NCBI GenBank assembly: GCA_964535025.1
Contig: CAZHRW010000198.1
Coordinates: 1-64,000 of the forward strand
DNA length: 64,000 nt
Direction: 5' to 3'
Source of the DNA: JAAYZK01 sp964535025
GTDB taxonomy: Bacteria > Planctomycetota > Phycisphaerae > SM23-33 > FEN-1343
Shown: positions 10,835 to 19,734 of the stretch, in pieces
How the letters are laid out: the number at the start of each line of letters is the position of its first letter
Numbering within the stretch: position 1 is the stretch's first letter
Made by a program: the position numbers and the translations under genes
Notes under the pieces: generated by a model
Seen by the model: only the letters and a program-made list of their open reading frames with translations
What the model was told of the DNA's origin: nothing
Database searches by the model: none

Positions 10835-12249
10835 TGAGTGACAATACCCTGACGGCCAAGCAGCGGATGGCCATCGAGCGGACGACCATGCCCGAGCAGG
10901 ACGCCGCCGAACGGGCGCGGAACTTCGAGGAAGTGAACCTCGGGCTCGCCGAGGCCGCGGCCGTCCGGGAAGCCCAACGCTGCCTGATGTGCAAGCACCG
11001 CCCCTGCGTGGCGGGTTGCCCGGTGCGCGTGCGGATCCCCGAGTTCATCGCCAAGGTGGCCGAGGGCGACTTCGCCGCGGCGGCGAGAATCCTCCGCGCC
11101 GACAACGCTCTGCCGGCCACCACCGGCCGCGTCTGCCCCCAGGAGGTGCAGTGCGAGGCCCGGTGCGTCCGCGGGCGGACGGGTCAGCCGGTCGCCATCG
11201 GCTGGCTGGAGCGATTCGTGGCCGACTGGTCGGCCGGCCGGGTCGACCCCGAGCCGCCGGCGCCGCCGACGGGCAAGTCGGTGGCGGTGATCGGCTCGGG
11301 CCCCGGGGGGCTGACCGCCGCGGGCGAGCTGGCCCGGCGGGGCCACGCCGTGACGATCTTCGAGGCCCTGCACGCCCCCGGCGGCGTGCTGCGGTACGGC
11401 ATTCCGGAGTTCCGGCTGCCCAAGCGGATCGTCGACGCCGAGGTCGCCGCCCTCGAGGCGATGGGCGTGACGGTCGAATACAACGTGATCGTGGGCAAGA
11501 CGCTCACCCTCGACGAGATCCGCCGGACGTTCGACGCCTGCTTCATCGCCAACGGCGCGGGGCTGCCAATGTTCCTGAACATCCCCGGCGAGAACCTCAA
11601 GGGCGTCTACTCGGCCAACGAGTACCTCACTCGCGTCAATCTGATGGGCGCCTGGCGCGGCGACCGCAGCCGCACGCCCGTCATCCGGGGCCGCCAGGTC
11701 GTCGTCTTCGGCGGCGGCAACACCGCCATGGACGCCGCTCGCACCGCTCGGCGGCTCGGCGCCGAGCGGGTCGTGCTGGCGTACCGGCGGACGGAGAAGG
11801 AAATGCCCGCCCGCGCCGAGGAGGTGGTCCACGCCCGCGCCGAAGGCATCGAGATGATGCTGCTGGTGTCCCCGCTGGAGATCCTCGCCGCCGAGGACGG
11901 CTGGGTTCGCGGCGTACGGCTGCAGCGGATGGAGTTGGGCGAGCCCGACGCGTCGGGGCGCCGTCGCCCGCTGCCGATCGACGGCAGCGACTTCGAGCTG
12001 GCCGCCGACGTCGCCGTCGTTGCGATCGGCACCCGCGCCAACCCGCTGCTGACCCGCACGTGCCCGGAGCTGGCGCTCAACCAGTGGGGCAACATCGAGA
12101 CGGACGAGCACCACCGGACCTCGCTGGACGGCGTCTTCGCCGGCGGCGACATCGTCCGCGGCGGCGCTACCGTCATCCTCGCCATGGGCGACGGGAAGGA
12201 CGCGGCCGCGGCGATCGACGCGTATCTCAGCGAAGGCGAGGCGTCGTAG
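10834..12249 (+). CDS. nfnB: NfnB/SudA/GltA-like NADPH-dependent flavoprotein subunit
   Basis: A 471-aa member of the glutamate-synthase small-subunit family. The N-terminal iron-sulfur domain has CLMCKHRPCVAGCP and a second cluster CPQEVQCEARC. The FAD-binding GSGPGGLTAAGELARRGH comes next, then an NADPH-binding GGGNTAMDAARTARRLG and a C-terminal FAGGDIVRGGATVILAMGDGK. It is translationally coupled to the preceding alpha subunit, the usual arrangement of NfnAB. The homotetrameric glutamate synthase (GltA) belongs to the same family, but the paired alpha gene favours the Nfn/Sud type. It acts in the cytoplasm in redox-carrier balancing. Confidence 0.85.
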   Translation: MSDNTLTAKQRMAIERTTMPEQDAAERARNFEEVNLGLAEAAAVREAQRCLMCKHRPCVAGCPVRVRIPEFIAKVAEGDFAAAARILRADNALPATTGRVCPQEVQCEARCVRGRTGQPVAIGWLERFVADWSAGRVDPEPPAPPTGKSVAVIGSGPGGLTAAGELARRGHAVTIFEALHAPGGVLRYGIPEFRLPKRIVDAEVAALEAMGVTVEYNVIVGKTLTLDEIRRTFDACFIANGAGLPMFLNIPGENLKGVYSANEYLTRVNLMGAWRGDRSRTPVIRGRQVVVFGGGNTAMDAARTARRLGAERVVLAYRRTEKEMPARAEEVVHARAEGIEMMLLVSPLEILAAEDGWVRGVRLQRMELGEPDASGRRRPLPIDGSDFELAADVAVVAIGTRANPLLTRTCPELALNQWGNIETDEHHRTSLDGVFAGGDIVRGGATVILAMGDGKDAAAAIDAYLSEGEAS

Positions 12250-12286
12250 GGCCGGAGCTTCCTTCATGCGCGAAAGGAGCGTGGCG

Positions 12287-12796
12287 ATGCAGAAGCACGT
12301 GGACTACCTCGACGCGATCAAGCTGAAGTACCCCGAGCAGGTCGTGATCGGCATCGCCCGTGACGCGGCGGGCAAGGCCAATCCGATCGCGCTGGGCTGG
12401 ACGATGGTCACCTCGCACGACCCGCCCATGATGGCGGTGTCGATCGGGCTGACGCGGTACTCGCTGGAGGTGTTCCGGGCCGCCGAGGCGTTCACCGTCG
12501 CCATGCCCGCCGAAAACCAGGCCGACGAGACGATGCTGTTCGGCACCACCAGCGGACGGGACACGGACAAGTTTGCCGCGGCGGGCACGGCGTTGACGCC
12601 GGCGGCCGTGATCGACGGGGTGCTCATGAGCGACGCGGTGGCCAACTTCGAGTGCGTCAAGCGGGGGGAGATGACCACCGGCGACCACGTTATCTTCGTT
12701 GGGGAGGTTGTCGCGGCGCACCTGAACCCCGAGCGGCCCCGCCGCCTTTACACGGTCGGCGCCGGTCACGTCATGGGCGGGCTCGATCGGCGGTAG
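12287..12796 (+). CDS. Flavin reductase family protein (flavoredoxin-like)
   Basis: A 169-aa FMN-binding split-barrel protein. WTMVTSHDPPMMAVSIG and FTVAMPAENQ match the flavin reductase domain, and DHVIFVGEVVAAHL closes it. Members reduce flavins with NAD(P)H or act as FMN electron carriers. The ATG at 12287 is preceded by AAAGGAG; an earlier in-frame ATG at 12266 would place that ribosome site inside the gene. It follows the nfnAB-like pair by 37 bases and may be co-transcribed, which would suit an electron-carrier role. Its stop nearly meets the stop of convergent cheB (4 bases apart). Confidence 0.75.
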   Translation: MQKHVDYLDAIKLKYPEQVVIGIARDAAGKANPIALGWTMVTSHDPPMMAVSIGLTRYSLEVFRAAEAFTVAMPAENQADETMLFGTTSGRDTDKFAAAGTALTPAAVIDGVLMSDAVANFECVKRGEMTTGDHVIFVGEVVAAHLNPERPRRLYTVGAGHVMGGLDRR

Positions 12797-12800
12797 GCCG

Positions 12801-13868
12801 TCACGTCCCCGCGGCGGCCATGTCGTTGGCGAAGGTGGCGAGGATGGTCTCGGCCATGCGGGGCAGGGCGACGACCTTGTCGATCGCATCGCGCCGGGCG
12901 GCTTCCCGCGGCATGCCGTACACGACGCAGGTGGCCTCGTCCTGGCCCAGGGTGGGGGCGCCGGCGTCGCGCATCGCCTTGAGGCCCTCGGCCCCGTCGG
13001 CGCCCATGCCCGTGAGGATTACCCCCAGAGCGTTGGGCCCGGCGCAGCGGGCGACGCTGTGGAACAGCACGTCGACGCTGGGCCGCTGGTGGTGGACCGG
13101 CGGGCCGTCCTTGATGCCGACGAGGTAACGCGTCCCGCTGCGCCGGAGCACCATGTGTCGGTTGCCCGGGGCGATCAGCGCCAGGCCGGGGACGACCGTG
13201 TCGCCGTCGCGGGCCTCGCGGACCTCCATGGCGCACAGGCCGTCGAGGCGCTCGGCGAACGCGCGAGTGAAGTTCTCGGGCATGTGCTGGACGATCAGCG
13301 TCCCGGGCGTGTCGGCGGGCAGGGGGGTGAGCACCTGGCGGATGGCCTCGGTGCCGCCGGTGGAGGCGCCGAGGGCCAGCAGCTTGTGCGTGGCGCGGAG
13401 CATTCGATGCCCCGTCAGCACCGGCGCCGGCCGCGGGTCGGCCGGCGCGCTGCGCCGATCCACGCGGACGCCGGCGGCGGCGCGGACCCGCTGGACCAAC
13501 ATGGCGGCGATCTCGCCCACCGAGTAGCTCGACCCGGGCTTGGCCACGACGTCAACGGCCCCCAGTTCGAGGGCCCGCAGGGCCGCGTCGCTGCCCTCGG
13601 TGGTCAGCGAGCTGACGACGATCACCGGCAGCGGATGGTACTTCATCAGCTTGCCGAGGAAGGTCAGCCCGTCCATGCGGGGCATTTCCAGGTCGAGCGT
13701 GATGACGTCGGGTCGCAACTGGACGATCTTGTCGCGCGCGACGTAGGGGTCGGTGGCGGTGGCGACGACGTTGATGTCCCGGGCCTTGGATAGTTCGTTG
13801 GACAGGACCTTGCGCACGACGGCCGAGTCGTCCACCACCAGCACGTTGATGCGTCGGTTGCCGAGCAT
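12801..13868 (-). CDS. cheB: Chemotaxis response regulator protein-glutamate methylesterase CheB
   Basis: A 355-aa protein. The receiver domain (residues 7-120) has the acidic pair VVDDS and phospho-acceptor Asp59 in TLDLEMPRMDG. The methylesterase domain (about 160-350) carries the catalytic Ser (GASTGGTEA), His (QHMPENF) and Asp (GMGADGAEG). It removes methyl groups from, and deamidates, chemoreceptors. It is the last gene of the minus-strand chemotaxis operon, 9 bases after cheX. AAAGGAT precedes the ATG. All catalytic residues are present, so it should be active. Confidence 0.95.
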   Translation of the reverse strand: MLGNRRINVLVVDDSAVVRKVLSNELSKARDINVVATATDPYVARDKIVQLRPDVITLDLEMPRMDGLTFLGKLMKYHPLPVIVVSSLTTEGSDAALRALELGAVDVVAKPGSSYSVGEIAAMLVQRVRAAAGVRVDRRSAPADPRPAPVLTGHRMLRATHKLLALGASTGGTEAIRQVLTPLPADTPGTLIVQHMPENFTRAFAERLDGLCAMEVREARDGDTVVPGLALIAPGNRHMVLRRSGTRYLVGIKDGPPVHHQRPSVDVLFHSVARCAGPNALGVILTGMGADGAEGLKAMRDAGAPTLGQDEATCVVYGMPREAARRDAIDKVVALPRMAETILATFANDMAAAGT

Positions 13869-13877
13869 GAGGATCCT

Positions 13878-14342
13878 TTACGCCGGGCGGAGCGCGCCGG
13901 CCGGCGCGATCAGCGTGACCGTCGCGCGGCCGGTGTCCAGTTGAAGGTGCGCGGTCACCGGCGCGGTGTCGGTGTCGGCGTGGATCCGGCCGTCGGCGAG
14001 TATGTCCGGGGCCAGAACATCGAAAACCGCCGCCTGGCCGGCCCATTCGGGCAGGAGATTCCCGCAGATCACGTTGAGCAGCTCCTTGAGCCCGTCGTGC
14101 TGCTGGTCGGCCGTCAGTTCGTCGGGATCCATCACGCCCAGCATGTTGCCGGCCAGTTCGCCCAGCATCGCCTGCTCGACCGTCAGCAGGAGCATCCCGT
14201 CGACGGGCCCGGCGAACCGTACCGAGGCGGTGACCGTCGGCGCCTCGGCCGGCGGGTCGCCCTCGGCGGGCATGGGCAGCATGAAGGCCAGCGCCTCGAA
14301 GGTTTCCTCGGCGACGCGTCGGATCAGGTTATCCAGAGACAT
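13878..14342 (-). CDS. cheX: CheX-type CheY-phosphate phosphatase
   Basis: A 154-aa protein of the CheX/CheC/FliY phosphatase family. The key motif is KELLNVICGN: Glu87-x-x-Asn90, then Asn95. This is the single active-site helix of CheX; CheC carries two. The flanking strands (FAGPVDGMLLLTV) fit the family. It should hydrolyse CheY-phosphate to end the signal, filling the role CheZ plays in enterobacteria. Its start overlaps the cheY stop by 14 bases, so the kinase output and its phosphatase are co-translated. GGGAG precedes the ATG. Confidence 0.8.
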   Translation of the reverse strand: MSLDNLIRRVAEETFEALAFMLPMPAEGDPPAEAPTVTASVRFAGPVDGMLLLTVEQAMLGELAGNMLGVMDPDELTADQQHDGLKELLNVICGNLLPEWAGQAAVFDVLAPDILADGRIHADTDTAPVTAHLQLDTGRATVTLIAPAGALRPA

Positions 14343-14718
14343 GGCCCACTCCCACGATGTCGCGGATCACGTCGCGAATCCCTTCCGGCGTGAACGGCTT
14401 GTGAATGAATCGCGCATCCTTGGCGACCAGCCGTTCGATACGGGTGCGGCTGCCTTCGGTCGAGATGACGATGATGGGCATCTCGCCGTAGGCGTCGTTG
14501 GCCCGGATGCGGTCGATCATCTCCTCGCCGTTCATGACGGGCATGTTGATGTCGGCGAACACCAGGTCCACCCAGTGCTGCTCGAGCGCCTCGAGCCCCT
14601 CGCGGCCGTTGGCGGCCTGGTGGACCTCGCCGAGGTCGACGCCGCTGAGGGTCAGCGCCTTGATGACCATGGCGCGGCCGACCATGCTGTCGTCGACGAC
14701 CAGTACGTTCAATGCCAT
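14329..14718 (-). CDS. cheY: CheY-type single-domain response regulator
   Basis: A 129-aa stand-alone receiver. It has VVDDS (acidic pair), VFADINMP (phospho-acceptor Asp), STEG and the conserved Lys in HKPF. It is the output regulator phosphorylated by CheA. The start is ATG 14718 (MALNVLVVDD) behind GGGAGGTGAGG; a seven-residue longer form is possible. The cheX start lies inside its 3' end. The switch or other target cannot be known because no flagellar or pilus gene is in the window. Confidence 0.9.
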   Translation of the reverse strand: MALNVLVVDDSMVGRAMVIKALTLSGVDLGEVHQAANGREGLEALEQHWVDLVFADINMPVMNGEEMIDRIRANDAYGEMPIIVISTEGSRTRIERLVAKDARFIHKPFTPEGIRDVIRDIVGVGHVSG

Positions 14719-14770
14719 TGTCCTCACCTCCCACGACATGCGGCCGGGCCGTCCCGCCGGGGCGGGCCCG

Positions 14771-15247
14771 TCACAAGTGAATCGACGCCCCGGCGGTGCT
14801 CAGCGTGACGGCGCCCGTGTCGATGGCCAGCGACATCGTTCGCGGGTGCGATCCGCCGGTATCCTCGGCTTCGATCAGTACGTTGTTCTTCCACAGCAGC
14901 TTCTTGAGCACGGTGTAGTTCCGCTTGCCGATGGCGAAGCGGTCGTCGCCGTCGTGCACATTGGCCCCGCCGGCCACCTTGACCACCATGCGGCGCCGGT
15001 CGACGCCGGACGCGAACAGGGCCGTCATGAAGGCCGGCACGCCGGTGTCGACGAACATGAACGGATTGCTTTTGGCCTTGGCCGGATTGAGGTTCGACAG
15101 CGGCATCATCACGTGGAGCAGCCCGCCGACGCGGGCGACCGCATCGTAGACCGCCACCCCCAGGCAACTGCCCAGGGCGTGGGTGACGAGCACGTCGCCC
15201 GGCGCCGAAGCGATCGCCATCTCGGCGACACCCACAACATATTTCAC
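14771..15247 (-). CDS. cheD: Chemoreceptor glutamine deamidase CheD
   Basis: A 158-aa protein starting at GTG 15247, with GGAGG upstream. The catalytic triad is intact and at the family positions: Thr22 and Cys28 in THALGSC and His45 in GGLLHVMMP. CheD deamidates receptor glutamines and, with CheC/CheX-type phosphatases, can feed back on CheY-P. A longer frame to 15310 would overlap cheR and lacks a ribosome site. It sits between cheR and cheY. Confidence 0.9.
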   Translation of the reverse strand: MKYVVGVAEMAIASAPGDVLVTHALGSCLGVAVYDAVARVGGLLHVMMPLSNLNPAKAKSNPFMFVDTGVPAFMTALFASGVDRRRMVVKVAGGANVHDGDDRFAIGKRNYTVLKKLLWKNNVLIEAEDTGGSHPRTMSLAIDTGAVTLSTAGASIHL

Positions 15248-15267
15248 AGTCCGCCCTCCGCCGGCGT

Positions 15268-16098
15268 CTACGGCTTGCGGTAGATCGTCGGCTGCACGTA
15301 ACGGAAACAATGCCGGATGCCGGTCAGACTCTCGGAGTGACCGATGAACAGCAGACCGTCCGAGGTCAGCAGGTCGCTGAAGCGGTTCACCAGCGCACCC
15401 TGCGTGGCCTTATCGAAATAGATCATCACGTTGCGACAGAAGATCAGGTCGAACGGCCCGCGCATGGGCCACGGCTCCATCAGGTTCAGGCGGCCGAAGG
15501 TGATCATGCGGCGGATCGTGTCGTTCACCTGGAAGCAGCGCCGCCCCTCGTGCGTCACGGGCGTGAAGTACCGTTGGCGCAGGGCCGCCGAGAGGTTCTC
15601 CAGCCGTTCGGCCTCGTAGACGCCGCCGGCGGCCCGGGTGAGCACCCGTGTGGACAGATCGGTCGCGAGGATCTTCACATCCCGCCGGGCCGGCTGGGGC
15701 AGGTGCTCCTGCAGGCAGATCGCCAGCGAGTAGGCCTCCTCCCCGGACGAGCAGCCCGCGCTCCAGGCACGCAGCGGACGGCGGGAGGCGTTCCACCCCC
15801 CCAGCACCTCGGTGGCGAGGAACTCGAAATGAGCGTTCTCGCGGAAGAAACTCGTCAGGTTCGTCGAGATCGCGTCCAGCATCGCCGTCAGTTCCCCGGC
15901 GGTGGTATCGGCGGCCAGGTACTCGATGTACTCGTCGAAGTCCCGCATCCCCAAATGGCGAAGCCGCTTGGCCAGGCGGGATTTCACCAGCTCCCGCTTA
16001 CCCTCGTGCAGGTTGATGCCCGCGATGCGCTTGACGAGTTGACTCATCGACGCGAACTGCGCATCGGTCAACTCGGTGGTGAGAATCGAGAGGCTCAC
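15268..16098 (-). CDS. cheR: Chemotaxis protein methyltransferase CheR
   Basis: A 276-aa methyltransferase. The N-terminal helical domain has KRIAGINLHEGKRELVKSRL. The SAM-binding domain has NLTSFFRE, WSAGCSSGEEAYS and ILATDLS, and later FDLIFCRNVMIYFD. It methylates receptor glutamates using S-adenosylmethionine. The start is GTG 16098, directly behind the strong GGAGGAGGAG; much longer open sequence upstream is Arg-rich shadow. It is 143 bases after cheW; that spacer is GC-rich with no convincing promoter. Confidence 0.92.
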   Translation of the reverse strand: MSLSILTTELTDAQFASMSQLVKRIAGINLHEGKRELVKSRLAKRLRHLGMRDFDEYIEYLAADTTAGELTAMLDAISTNLTSFFRENAHFEFLATEVLGGWNASRRPLRAWSAGCSSGEEAYSLAICLQEHLPQPARRDVKILATDLSTRVLTRAAGGVYEAERLENLSAALRQRYFTPVTHEGRRCFQVNDTIRRMITFGRLNLMEPWPMRGPFDLIFCRNVMIYFDKATQGALVNRFSDLLTSDGLLFIGHSESLTGIRHCFRYVQPTIYRKP

Positions 16099-16241
16099 GT
16101 ACCCACTCCTCCTCCGTGCCGCCGGGGCGGCCCTTCGTCCGCGGACCGCGCGGGCGCCCGCGGCTGACGGACCGGGCGCCGGCCCACTCAGTGCCGGCGG
16201 CCGGTCCGATACAGATCGAACTGAAACGAACGGCCGAGGCC

Positions 16242-16748
16242 TTATTCGACTTCGTCGGCGGCCTGCGCGAGGACGGTCAGGTCGGCGGTGGAGATCACCT
16301 CGTCGATGTTCAACAGGATCGTCACCTGGCCGTTGGCCTTGCCCATGCCCAGGATGAAGTTGGTGTCGACGCTGCTGCCGAACTGCGGGGCTTCCTCGAT
16401 CTCCTCGCCGGTGATGTCGCGCACCTCGGAGACCTTGTCGACGATCACGCCCATCTCCAGGCTGCCGACCTGCACGACGATGATGCACGTCTCGTCGGTA
16501 TGGTCGACCTCGTCCATGGCGAATTTGAGCCTCAGGTCCATCACCGGGATCACCTTGCCGCGCAGGTTGATCACGCCCTTGACGAAGTCGGGCGTGCGCG
16601 GCACGGCGGTGATGCTCATCATGCCGATGATCTCGCGGACCTTGAGGATCTCCACGCCGTACGTCTCCTCGGCGAGCATGAAAGTCAGGTACTTGCCGCC
16701 CTTGTCGGTCAGGGTCGCGGCGCCGGTGTCGGTTGCGGGTTGCGTCAT
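16242..16748 (-). CDS. cheW: Chemotaxis coupling protein CheW
   Basis: A 168-aa SH3-like coupling protein that links CheA to receptors. It has KYLTFMLAEETYGVEILKVREI, FVKGVINLRGKVIPVMDLR and MGVIVDKVSEV. It ends with a short tail after the domain (GQVTILLNIDEVISTADL). The start is ATG 16748 behind AAAGGAG; an upstream in-frame ATG at 16799 has no ribosome site. It follows cheA by 62 bases. Confidence 0.93.
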   Translation of the reverse strand: MTQPATDTGAATLTDKGGKYLTFMLAEETYGVEILKVREIIGMMSITAVPRTPDFVKGVINLRGKVIPVMDLRLKFAMDEVDHTDETCIIVVQVGSLEMGVIVDKVSEVRDITGEEIEEAPQFGSSVDTNFILGMGKANGQVTILLNIDEVISTADLTVLAQAADEVE

Positions 16749-16810
16749 GGTTGCTTGCTCCTTTACTCGAACAATTCGCTGTATGCCCATGGAAGTCACG
16801 GTCGGCCGGC

Positions 16811-19411
16811 CTACCGGGGAGCCCCCGCGGGCTCGAGGCGGCCGGCTGGGTCGTCTGCGGTGGCCAGGTGGATCAGGCTGCCGGCGTCGAGGATCAACCC
16901 GACGTTCCCGTCGCCGAGGATGGCGGCGCCGGCCACGCCCGGGATGTCGGCGAACGACGCCCCGAGCGACTTGATGACGACCTGCTGCTGGCCCAGCAGT
17001 TCGTCGACCATCACGGCGCAGCGCTCGCCCTCGCCCTCCACGACGATCAGCAGCCCCTCGGTCAGTTTGCTCTGCGCGTCGGGCACGTCGAAGAGGCGGT
17101 GCAGGCGGAAGATTGGCAGCAGGTCACCCCGAAGCATAACCATCTCGCCGCGGCCCACGACGCTGGACAGGTCCTCCTTCCGCGGCCGCAGGCTCTGCTC
17201 GATGGCGATGGTCGGCAGCAGGTAGTGCTGGCGGCCCACCCGCACGAGCATCGCGTCAGTGATGGCCATCGTCAGCGGCAGGCGGAGGGTGAATGTGGTG
17301 CCTTCGGCGAAGGCCGACTGGACCTCGATCCGTCCGCGGAGGCTCTCGATGCTCCGCTTGACCACGTCCATCCCCACCCCCCGGCCGGAGACGTCGGTCA
17401 CCTGCTCGGCGGTCGAGAAGCCCGGATGCCAGATCAGCTTGAACGCGTCCGCGTCGCTCAACTCGTGCCCGTCGTCGATCAATCCGCGCTGGACGGCCTT
17501 GGCGATGATCTTCTCGCGGTCGAGGCCCTGCCCGTCGTCCTGCAGTTCGATGACGACGTTGCCCGCCGAGTGATAGGCCCGCAGCCAGACCGTCCCGGTC
17601 AGCGGCTTGCCCCGCTCGGTGCGGACCTCGGGCCGCTCCACGCCGTGATCGACCGCGTTGCGGATCATGTGCAGCAGCGGATCGTTGAGCGACTCGACCA
17701 TATTGCGGTCGATCTCGGTATCCTCGCCCTCGGTGATCAGCGTGATCGATTTGCCCGACTTGCGGGCCAGGTCGCGGACGAGGCGGTTCATCTTGTGGAA
17801 GACGCCCTTCAACGGGACCATCCGCAGGGACATCGTCAGGTCCTGCAGATCGCGGATGATCTTGCCGGCGTGGGCGACGTTCCGCGCCAGGCGCGGGGAG
17901 GTCGCCTCCCGTCCCGCAGCGTCCTCGGCGACCATCGACTGGGCGATGACCAGCTCGCCCATCATGTCGATCATGCCGTCCAACCGGTCGGTGGCGACGC
18001 GAATCGAGGTGTCGGAGCCGGCCGCCGCGGCCTGTTTCTGGACCCGCAGAGCCTTGGCGACCTCTTGGGCGGGCGCGACGTGCTCCCGCACGAGCTTCTC
18101 GCCCAGCTTGCCGGCGCCCGGCATCCCGGCGGCCGCCTCGATGTGGTCGCGATCGGCGACGCCCTGGGCGACGAGGATGTCGCCGACCCGCATCGGCTCG
18201 GCGCCGTCGTCCTCATCGATACCCGCGGCGGCCGGATCGGCCAGTTGGCGCAGCAGGTCCGCCAGGGCCGCCGGCAGCACAAGCCGCCCGCCGGGCTCGG
18301 CATCGCGCACGCCCTCGATCATCGAGCGCAGCATATCGCACGAGCGCAGCGCCAGGTCGGCGTAGCCGCCGGTGAGCTTGATCCGGCCGTTGCGGGCGCG
18401 GTCCAGCAGGGTCTCGGCGTGATGGGCCAGCTCCTGGTTGCGATCGAGCCCGAAGAACCCGCTGGTGCCCTTGATGGTGTGGAACGCGCGGAAGACCGTG
18501 TTGACCAGCTCGACGTTGTCCGGGTCGGTCTCCAGCTCCAGCAGAGCCGACTCGGAGGCGTCGATGTGATCGAGCGACTCGACGATGTAGTCCTTGAGGA
18601 TTTCCATGTCCGCGTCGGCCGGCAGCACGGCGGCGTCGCCGGCGTCGTCGACGGTGTCGGCCGAAGGGATGTCGGGGACAGGTTCGCAGCGCTGCGTTGC
18701 ATCGGCCGGCGTCTGGTCGGCAACGTTTGGATCGTCTTGCTCGCCGTCGGGTCCCTCGGCGGCGTCCATCACGGACGGCTCGAGCCGTGCGACGGCCTCG
18801 GCCAGGACGGCCGTTGCCGACTGAAGCGACTTGTCGGCGTTGTCCGTGCTGCCCGCGAGGGCCTGCTCGATGAACGCCGCACTGACCCGCAGCGACTGGG
18901 CGGCCTCGGCGTCCATGTCCCGGCGATCCGCCCAGGCTTCCAGGTGCTCGACGATCTGGCGGAGAGGCGAGGCATCCTCGGCGGTGCAGCCGATCAGGCG
19001 GGCGGTAATCGCATCGAGGCCGGGCAGGTCGCCGTTCGCATCGCCCGCCTCGTCGGGCCGACCGAGGCTCCGGGCCAGGGCGTCGGTGGCGGCGGCGAGG
19101 TCCATTGGGTCGGGCGGGGCGGCGCCGCACGCCTCCACCGTCGCCGCGGCGTCGGCCGCGGCCGACAGCGTCGCCGCCGGATCAGCCGCCTCGTCGAGGA
19201 CAATAGCGCGCAGGGCCTCGGCCATGGCCTCCAACAGCGACGCGAGGGGCGCCTCGGCGACATCCGCCGTCGCGTCCTCGACCCGGGTGAGCCGGGCCAC
19301 CAGGCCGGGCAGATCCAGAACGTCCGTGGTGCGAAGCTCGGCGGCCAGACCGACCAGTCCCGCCGGCAGCGCCGTGCCCGATTCATGCTTCGGCTTGCCT
19401 GAGCCCTTCAT
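16811..19411 (-). CDS. cheA: Chemotaxis histidine kinase CheA with long N-terminal extension
   Basis: An 866-aa kinase. Residues 1-260 are an Ala/Asp-rich, mostly helical extension not seen in standard CheA. The HPt domain (about 264-365) has phospho-acceptor His311 in FHTIKG. A segment at about 405-460 (GDILVAQGVADRDHIEAA..KLGEKLVREHV) resembles the GspE N-terminal/MshEN fold and stands where P2 would be. The dimerisation helices, the ATPase with N box HMIRNAVDHG (581-590), G1 DDGQG (625-629) and G2 GRGVGMD (676-682), and a C-terminal CheW-like P5 domain follow. It phosphorylates CheY and CheB. It leads the operon; GAGGAAAT precedes the ATG. No receptor gene is nearby. Confidence 0.93.
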   Translation of the reverse strand: MKGSGKPKHESGTALPAGLVGLAAELRTTDVLDLPGLVARLTRVEDATADVAEAPLASLLEAMAEALRAIVLDEAADPAATLSAAADAAATVEACGAAPPDPMDLAAATDALARSLGRPDEAGDANGDLPGLDAITARLIGCTAEDASPLRQIVEHLEAWADRRDMDAEAAQSLRVSAAFIEQALAGSTDNADKSLQSATAVLAEAVARLEPSVMDAAEGPDGEQDDPNVADQTPADATQRCEPVPDIPSADTVDDAGDAAVLPADADMEILKDYIVESLDHIDASESALLELETDPDNVELVNTVFRAFHTIKGTSGFFGLDRNQELAHHAETLLDRARNGRIKLTGGYADLALRSCDMLRSMIEGVRDAEPGGRLVLPAALADLLRQLADPAAAGIDEDDGAEPMRVGDILVAQGVADRDHIEAAAGMPGAGKLGEKLVREHVAPAQEVAKALRVQKQAAAAGSDTSIRVATDRLDGMIDMMGELVIAQSMVAEDAAGREATSPRLARNVAHAGKIIRDLQDLTMSLRMVPLKGVFHKMNRLVRDLARKSGKSITLITEGEDTEIDRNMVESLNDPLLHMIRNAVDHGVERPEVRTERGKPLTGTVWLRAYHSAGNVVIELQDDGQGLDREKIIAKAVQRGLIDDGHELSDADAFKLIWHPGFSTAEQVTDVSGRGVGMDVVKRSIESLRGRIEVQSAFAEGTTFTLRLPLTMAITDAMLVRVGRQHYLLPTIAIEQSLRPRKEDLSSVVGRGEMVMLRGDLLPIFRLHRLFDVPDAQSKLTEGLLIVVEGEGERCAVMVDELLGQQQVVIKSLGASFADIPGVAGAAILGDGNVGLILDAGSLIHLATADDPAGRLEPAGAPR

Positions 19412-19734
19412 CCGTTGGATTTCCTCTACGCGTCGCGGCCGCGACCTGGGCGGCTTGGTCGACAGATCTTTGATCGTCGAATCACGGGTTCACCGGACGT
19501 TGTCTCCGATGTGGGGCAGGTAGGTCCTGTATTTTAAATATGTTGCGCTCGACCAGCTTCAGCAACGGCCGGATGGCGCCACACCGGATCGTTCGGAGGC
19601 CCATCGCGGCGGCGGATGGGGCGGTCCCCGACCCGGCGCACCGGCCGCCCTGCCATCGCATGACGTGGATAGCTATCGGCATGTGATAAGGGGACTTTAG
19701 GCAAATCCGGCGCGGCGAGGCGGACCTGGCGGCC
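19412..19734. other. Intergenic region between feoB end and cheA start
   Basis: These 323 bases must hold the cheA promoter. An AT-rich patch on the minus strand (ATATTTAAAATA, 19542-19553) is a candidate -10 region, but I find no good -35 and no sigma-28 pattern. A small palindrome GATAGCTATC lies near 19669-19678, and GC-rich inverted repeats near 19620-19655 could help end feoB transcription. I see no convincing gene. Confidence 0.4.

Noticed and set aside
16733..19402. Plus-strand open frame of almost 900 codons opposite cheA
   Set aside because: cheA has every kinase motif; the opposite frame is His/Arg/Val-rich with no recognisable domain.
19482..19682. 66-codon frame between cheA and feoB
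   Set aside because: There is no ribosome site and no family resemblance; it spans the region that must hold the cheA promoter.
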